A stretch of DNA of 64,000 nucleotides from Amoebidium appalachense (taxonomy: Eukaryota > Ichthyosporea). The stretch's first letter is position 1. Each line of letters opens with the position of its first letter. The stretch covers positions 7,502,001-7,566,000 of the forward strand of contig CAVNZM010000003.1 in the NCBI GenBank assembly GCA_963693365.1, read 5' to 3'. Below are positions 51,689 through 64,000 of this stretch, one piece after another. Below the pieces are notes generated by a model, which was not told the DNA's origin, searched no databases, and saw only the letters and a program-made list of their open reading frames with translations. A program made the translations under genes and the position numbers.

Positions 51689-52102
51689 AGAGAGAGCAAG
51701 GGGGAGAGAGAGAGGAGGGGGAGGGGGGGGGGTGGGGGGAGACAGAGAGAGGGAGAGAGTGAGAGAGAGAGAACTGATAAATATGCTTTCTGTTGTTCCC
51801 ACACATGTTTACGCACACACACACGCACGCACACAAACACAAGCAGTGCCGTAATTATAATGATAACATGTATATATTTGGTGGTGGGGGGGGGGGGGGG
51901 GGGGGGGGGGGGAGGGGGGGAGGGGGGGTCCCATTAATTTGCTTGGTTCACAAGGATAAGAAGGGTACGGTTGGAATCGGGGTTAGGGTGGGTGGGGTGA
52001 GGTGCCTCGGGCAGGGTAGACTAAGGGGTGTGTTCACACCCTCATACAGATAACAGGTTCCGTTTAAGCTAACCCAACCCCCCCCTCTCCCCCCTCCCCC
52101 CG

Positions 52103-52198
<96 letters not shown>

Positions 52199-52492
52199 CC
52201 GGACGATCTTCTTGTCAGCTTCTCTGCGGTCCAAACAGACTCGCTCGATCCGAATTGCGAAGCCCCCAGCGAGTATGTGCACATGGATCTATCCAGCGAG
52301 GTATTTGGCACCCCCTTCGGGGGGGGACTTGATCCGCAGGATGCAGACATGTTCAATAGCCCCATGATGTTGGATGAATCCACGGGGGGTATTGATACTG
52401 CTTGCCGACTGCCTGCACGCGAGAGCGAGTTCCTGAAAGCTGATTGGTGGAACGAGATGGATTTGTGCTGGACAAGTGTCATGGCGCGGTAG
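48974..52492 (+). CDS. Forkhead-box transcription factor
   Basis: Four exons: 48974-49060, 49752-49901, 50763-51299 and 52199-52492 (TAG 52490-52492); about 355 aa, phase 0 throughout. The forkhead domain (about residues 32-125) shows [20 protein letters not shown] then [18 protein letters not shown], the recognition helix [18 protein letters not shown], then [14 protein letters not shown]. It binds DNA as a winged helix in the nucleus. The tail is Ser/Pro/Thr-rich and ends in an acidic Asp/Glu-rich exon, possibly an activation domain. The junction after W-K is odd: the nearest GT donor adds a Gly, giving WKG-NSIRHN, whereas forkhead proteins normally read W-[KQ]-N-S. One extra G in the GGG at 49898-49900 would explain it. 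The subclass was not assigned. Confidence 0.92.
49676..49705. repeat. G-run in forkhead intron 1
   Basis: An uninterrupted run of G just upstream of exon 2. Confidence 0.9.
50512..50582. repeat. T-rich tract then G-run
   Basis: T-runs with (TTG)n, then a G-run of about 28 nt, in forkhead intron 2. A GT tract precedes it. Confidence 0.88.
51657..51930. repeat. (GA)n and G-run cluster
   Basis: GA repeats at 51657-51775 and a broken G-run at 51886-51927, in forkhead intron 3. Confidence 0.88.
52104..52198. repeat. (CA)n that supplies the forkhead exon 4 acceptor
   Basis: About 46 CA units end in CACAG at 52198, directly before the exon. Confidence 0.95.
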
Positions 52493-53258
52493 GTGCCTTA
52501 TACTGGGTGGGTACTTATGTAGAGTTTATACTGTTGGTGATACAAGTCTCGATTGATACTATACAGGAAAAACGGTGTATGCCTTTCCTTATTTTCATTT
52601 TGTGTAGGGTTTTTCTTTTGTTCGCCAGTTCCATAACAAAGTGCACCGAATCTTACGATCGCTTTTTTTTGAGTTGTTTAATGTATAGACTATGTGTACA
52701 GTAATGTGAACCAATGCATATTTCCTCTATACAGACCGTGATGCACGTTGTAGTTAGGTTTCGTTTTCTTTTTTCGCTTCGTGTACGTCTTTGGTTTCAC
52801 CTGTATTTTTCTCGATCTGTACCGATGTCGTATGGTTTGTATAGCTTAGCCTCATTCTTCGTAATACCCCTCGTAGAAATTTTCGTTTTTTCCCCTCTTT
52901 TCATCCTCATTTTTATGCACTTTAACACGCGAGTCATGTCGAACACAAATTGGAGCAGCGGCACATCAGTGCACATATTTGCGCCCGAATGCATTAAACA
53001 GTACCCACCATGCGTTCTGAGGAAGTATGAGCTATTGTATTTTGATTTGAATTTCCGTTATGAACCCCGCCTAACGATTTTGAAAATCTTCTTGGTCGGT
53101 TACTACTTCTTTGTTACTCTATTACATTCATAAGCCACACCCGAAGCCCCGCATGTACAAGTAGGAACCCTCCAACCCACCACGAATGATGATTGGATCG
53201 GACACATCGCTTACTATATTTGGTCGCCTGCATTCTATATTTGGTCGGCATCTAACCG
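52493..53258. other. Downstream of the forkhead gene
   Basis: T-rich unique sequence, probably 3' UTR at first. A hydrophobic 139-aa open frame (52714-53133) has no homology I recognise. Two copies of CTATATTTGGTCG lie at about 53213-53248. Confidence 0.4.
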
Positions 53259-53401
53259 AATAGTCACAACCAAAAAATTTAAAGTGGAATAGTGGATCCA
53301 ATCAAACGGCTCACTTTTTTTAAAGTGGAATTGCGGATCCAATGGGCGTATTAGATTTGATTTTGTCCAATTCCCGGCCCAGTCCAGCGGTTGTGACTAT
53401 T
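53259..53401. mobile_element. MITE-like element with 13-bp terminal inverted repeats
   Basis: AATAGTCACAACC at 53259-53271 is the exact reverse complement of GGTTGTGACTATT at 53389-53401. Inside are two direct copies of a block reading TTTAAAGTGGAAT..GGATCCAAT. No clear target duplication was found. Confidence 0.5.
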
Positions 53402-53495
53402 TTGCCCTATGCTGTGCCGCTTAGCATTATATGAATCTGAGCCAATAACTAACGGCTGTTTGCCATTGCTAATAGCATTTCTCCGTTGCCATCCT

Positions 53496-53529
<34 letters not shown>

Positions 53530-53549
53530 TGAGTTGGGTTTCGTTAACG

Positions 53550-53730
53550 AGGTGAATAGGTCAAAACTCGGGTACTGTGGATGACGTGGGCCCACCCTGA
53601 GGATGGGCTCTGCTTTTTATGCATACCCTTTATGTATGGCTTGCATTCTGCATTGTGTTATCCGTTTGTTCTTGTGTACTTCGTACTTTTTGACGCATTC
53701 AACCCCCCCCCCCCCCCCCCCCCCCCCTTC
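53550..53730 (+). repeat. Dispersed repeat ending in poly(C), copy 2
   Basis: This is nearly identical to copy 1 from AAACTCGGGTACTGTGGATG to GACGCATTCAA plus the C-run. It is preceded by another C-run, and its 5' extension GAGGTGAATAGGTC is shared with copy 3. Confidence 0.87.
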
Positions 53731-54911
53731 CTATAGCGGAGTATATATGTGTGGTCCAATGCTGTCCAAATTGGTGCACTGTGCCGTCAGCTGCAGCATC
53801 CCGTACTGAGGCATCAAGTTAGCTGCCAGTTCGAAGATCTACAGCCCCTCCAGGGCTACCACACGCATACATATCGTGCATTCTCCCGAGTTCTGGACCA
53901 TTCATATGATTGCTGTATTCCCCTCCCCCCCCCCCCCCCCCCCCCCCCCCCAAACAAATAAAAAAGGCTGTACGTACCACACACATATGCATGCCATCAC
54001 ACGTTGACCTGGCAGCCCTTGGCGCAATCGTGATGGTGGCACCTACTTGCGCACTGTGTACATACGCCATCGGAAAAATTATCACACAGATATCTCGTCA
54101 CGTTTCTGAGGCCTGTTCTATGAAACCATGTGTGTGAATATGCAACCGTTTGGTAAAATATAATCCAACACAAACGCACTGCCAGTTTCTCAATGGGTGG
54201 CCAAGAAATTAACTTTAACATTGTGGTATGTTTGAAATTTAAAATTTAAAAAGGAATTTTAGATTGGGTCTGGGAATATGACGGGATTTCGAAAACGATA
54301 TTATCACAGTTTAATTTAATTTGGTAATAAGGGGATGATTAGTACTCGCGCATGCTCACATATCACAATGGCTTCAGCATATACAACTAATGTCCTACCA
54401 ATAGATCTTGGTTATCTACATGTTTTATTTACTTTGAGATACCAGCCTCTGCTAGCAATGCATTTAGCACATAGCTTTAAAATTAAATCTAGCCTATCAA
54501 AGTGCAGAGATTCAATAAAATCTGCTGCACTGCCACGGGTGGGGAAAAGGAAAGACAACCGTTTTCAAATTAAAATTTAAGCATATCCAAGAATATTGAG
54601 AGCGAGACTTTAAAGACCTGGGCACACACTGTGCCAATGACTTTAAATTTAAAATTAAGGTACCCAGTTCTATGCAAGATTCTACACACCAAATGACCGA
54701 AGTAGGATTAATTCATACCCGTACGTGCATCAAACCCTACAATTTCACAACCGCTAAATCACCTGTCATAAACTTTAACTTAAAACGTGCACAAACCACC
54801 GCATGACCTTTAAATTGAACATGCGCACTACTATAAAAACTTAAGTCAAAACAAACGGACTTAGTAAAACTACTCACAATAGGCCAATCTTTAAATAGCC
54901 AACCGACCGCA
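53731..54911. other. Intergenic region with AT-rich TTTAAA motifs
   Basis: One C-run is at about 53923-53951. The stretch 54220-54900 is rich in TTTAAATTTAAAA-type palindromes. No gene is supported. Confidence 0.45.
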
Positions 54912-63631
<8,720 letters not shown>

Positions 63632-63894
63632 TGTTGAGAGCAAGTGGTGTGGGTTAGCTGGTTGCGCCGTGTGCCGGGATGAGAAGAATGTGCGCTTGAA
63701 CCTCTAGAGTACATCTTTCATAACTTATAACATATGTGATTAGATTTCTGAATCGCAAAAGCCGTAATCGTTTATTCCGAACCTCCCTCCTTCCCCCCAC
63801 TTCTTCCAACTCCACTTCCCCTACGTCCCCCTCTCTCTCTCTCTCCTATCCCCCTCCTGGAACACACGCACACGGACACGCGCGCACGCGCGCG

Positions 63895-63939
<45 letters not shown>

Positions 63940-64000
63940 ACAAACACACACACAAACACCAGCCTTAAACTACGCAAGCTCACCTCTCCCCCCCCCCCCC
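63632..64000. other. Region upstream of the PAS gene
   Basis: It contains CT-rich sequence, a (CG)n tract (about 63885-63903), (CA)n (63904-63955) and a terminal C-run at the window edge. It likely includes the 5' UTR or promoter of the PAS gene. No other gene is seen. Confidence 0.55.

Noticed and set aside
52714-53133. A 139-aa hydrophobic open frame after the forkhead gene
   Set aside because: T-rich DNA gives hydrophobic frames by chance. No family resemblance or regulatory signal was seen.

Overview
This is a nuclear window from an intron-rich eukaryote, probably a unicellular opisthokont. An ichthyosporean-like holozoan would fit, but that is inference. The support is a forkhead factor, an RGS-domain protein, a TMEM19/DUF92 membrane protein and an ELO elongase, each split by introns of roughly 0.3-1.7 kb, together with a PAS regulator resembling the fungal ERT1/acuK/RDS2 family. 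The introns are packed with C/G homopolymers and CA/GT, GA/CT microsatellites. Most long open frames in the window (His-Thr, Cys-Val, Pro, Ser-Leu or Arg-Glu polymers) are repeat artefacts. I therefore built gene models from short exons with GT..AG borders, compatible phases and family motifs.

Layout. 1-4251 (-): 5' part of a coiled-coil protein gene running off the left edge. 4252-4969: divergent promoter region. 4970-10853 (+): ELO fatty-acid elongase, seven exons. About 12.8-13.1 kb (+): two weak candidate exons. 14634-19227 (-): a GAF-RGS signalling protein, six exons. About 20-32.4 kb: a transposable-element island almost free of long microsatellites. It holds a decayed Helitron with a recognisable 3' terminus, a decayed LINE with tandem hairpin units upstream, a compact two-exon gene of unknown function, and an LTR retrotransposon with almost identical 480-bp LTRs but a broken interior. 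32.8 kb: a 42-bp inverted repeat. 33930-34747 (-): secreted Cys-rich repeat protein with one frame break. About 36.8-38.2 kb (-): candidate exons of an unresolved gene. 39227-47075 (+): TMEM19-like protein, six exons. 48974-52492 (+): forkhead transcription factor, four exons. 53-55 kb: intergenic, with a MITE-like element and a copy of a poly(C)-ended dispersed repeat. 54912-63631 (-): ERT1-like PAS regulator, eight exons seen.

The genes do not form an operon or an obvious pathway. Two act in transcription (forkhead, PAS), one in G-protein signalling (GAF-RGS) and two are membrane proteins (ELO in lipid synthesis, TMEM19). The most unusual signals are the GAF-RGS fusion, the ERT1-type PAS module with no visible zinc cluster, the perfect hairpin near 32.8 kb, the poly(C)-ended repeat family with an internal 51-bp expansion, microsatellites that themselves supply splice sites, and the contrast between repeat-choked introns and the microsatellite-poor transposon island. 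All comparisons were made by eye from memory of family motifs; no search was run.
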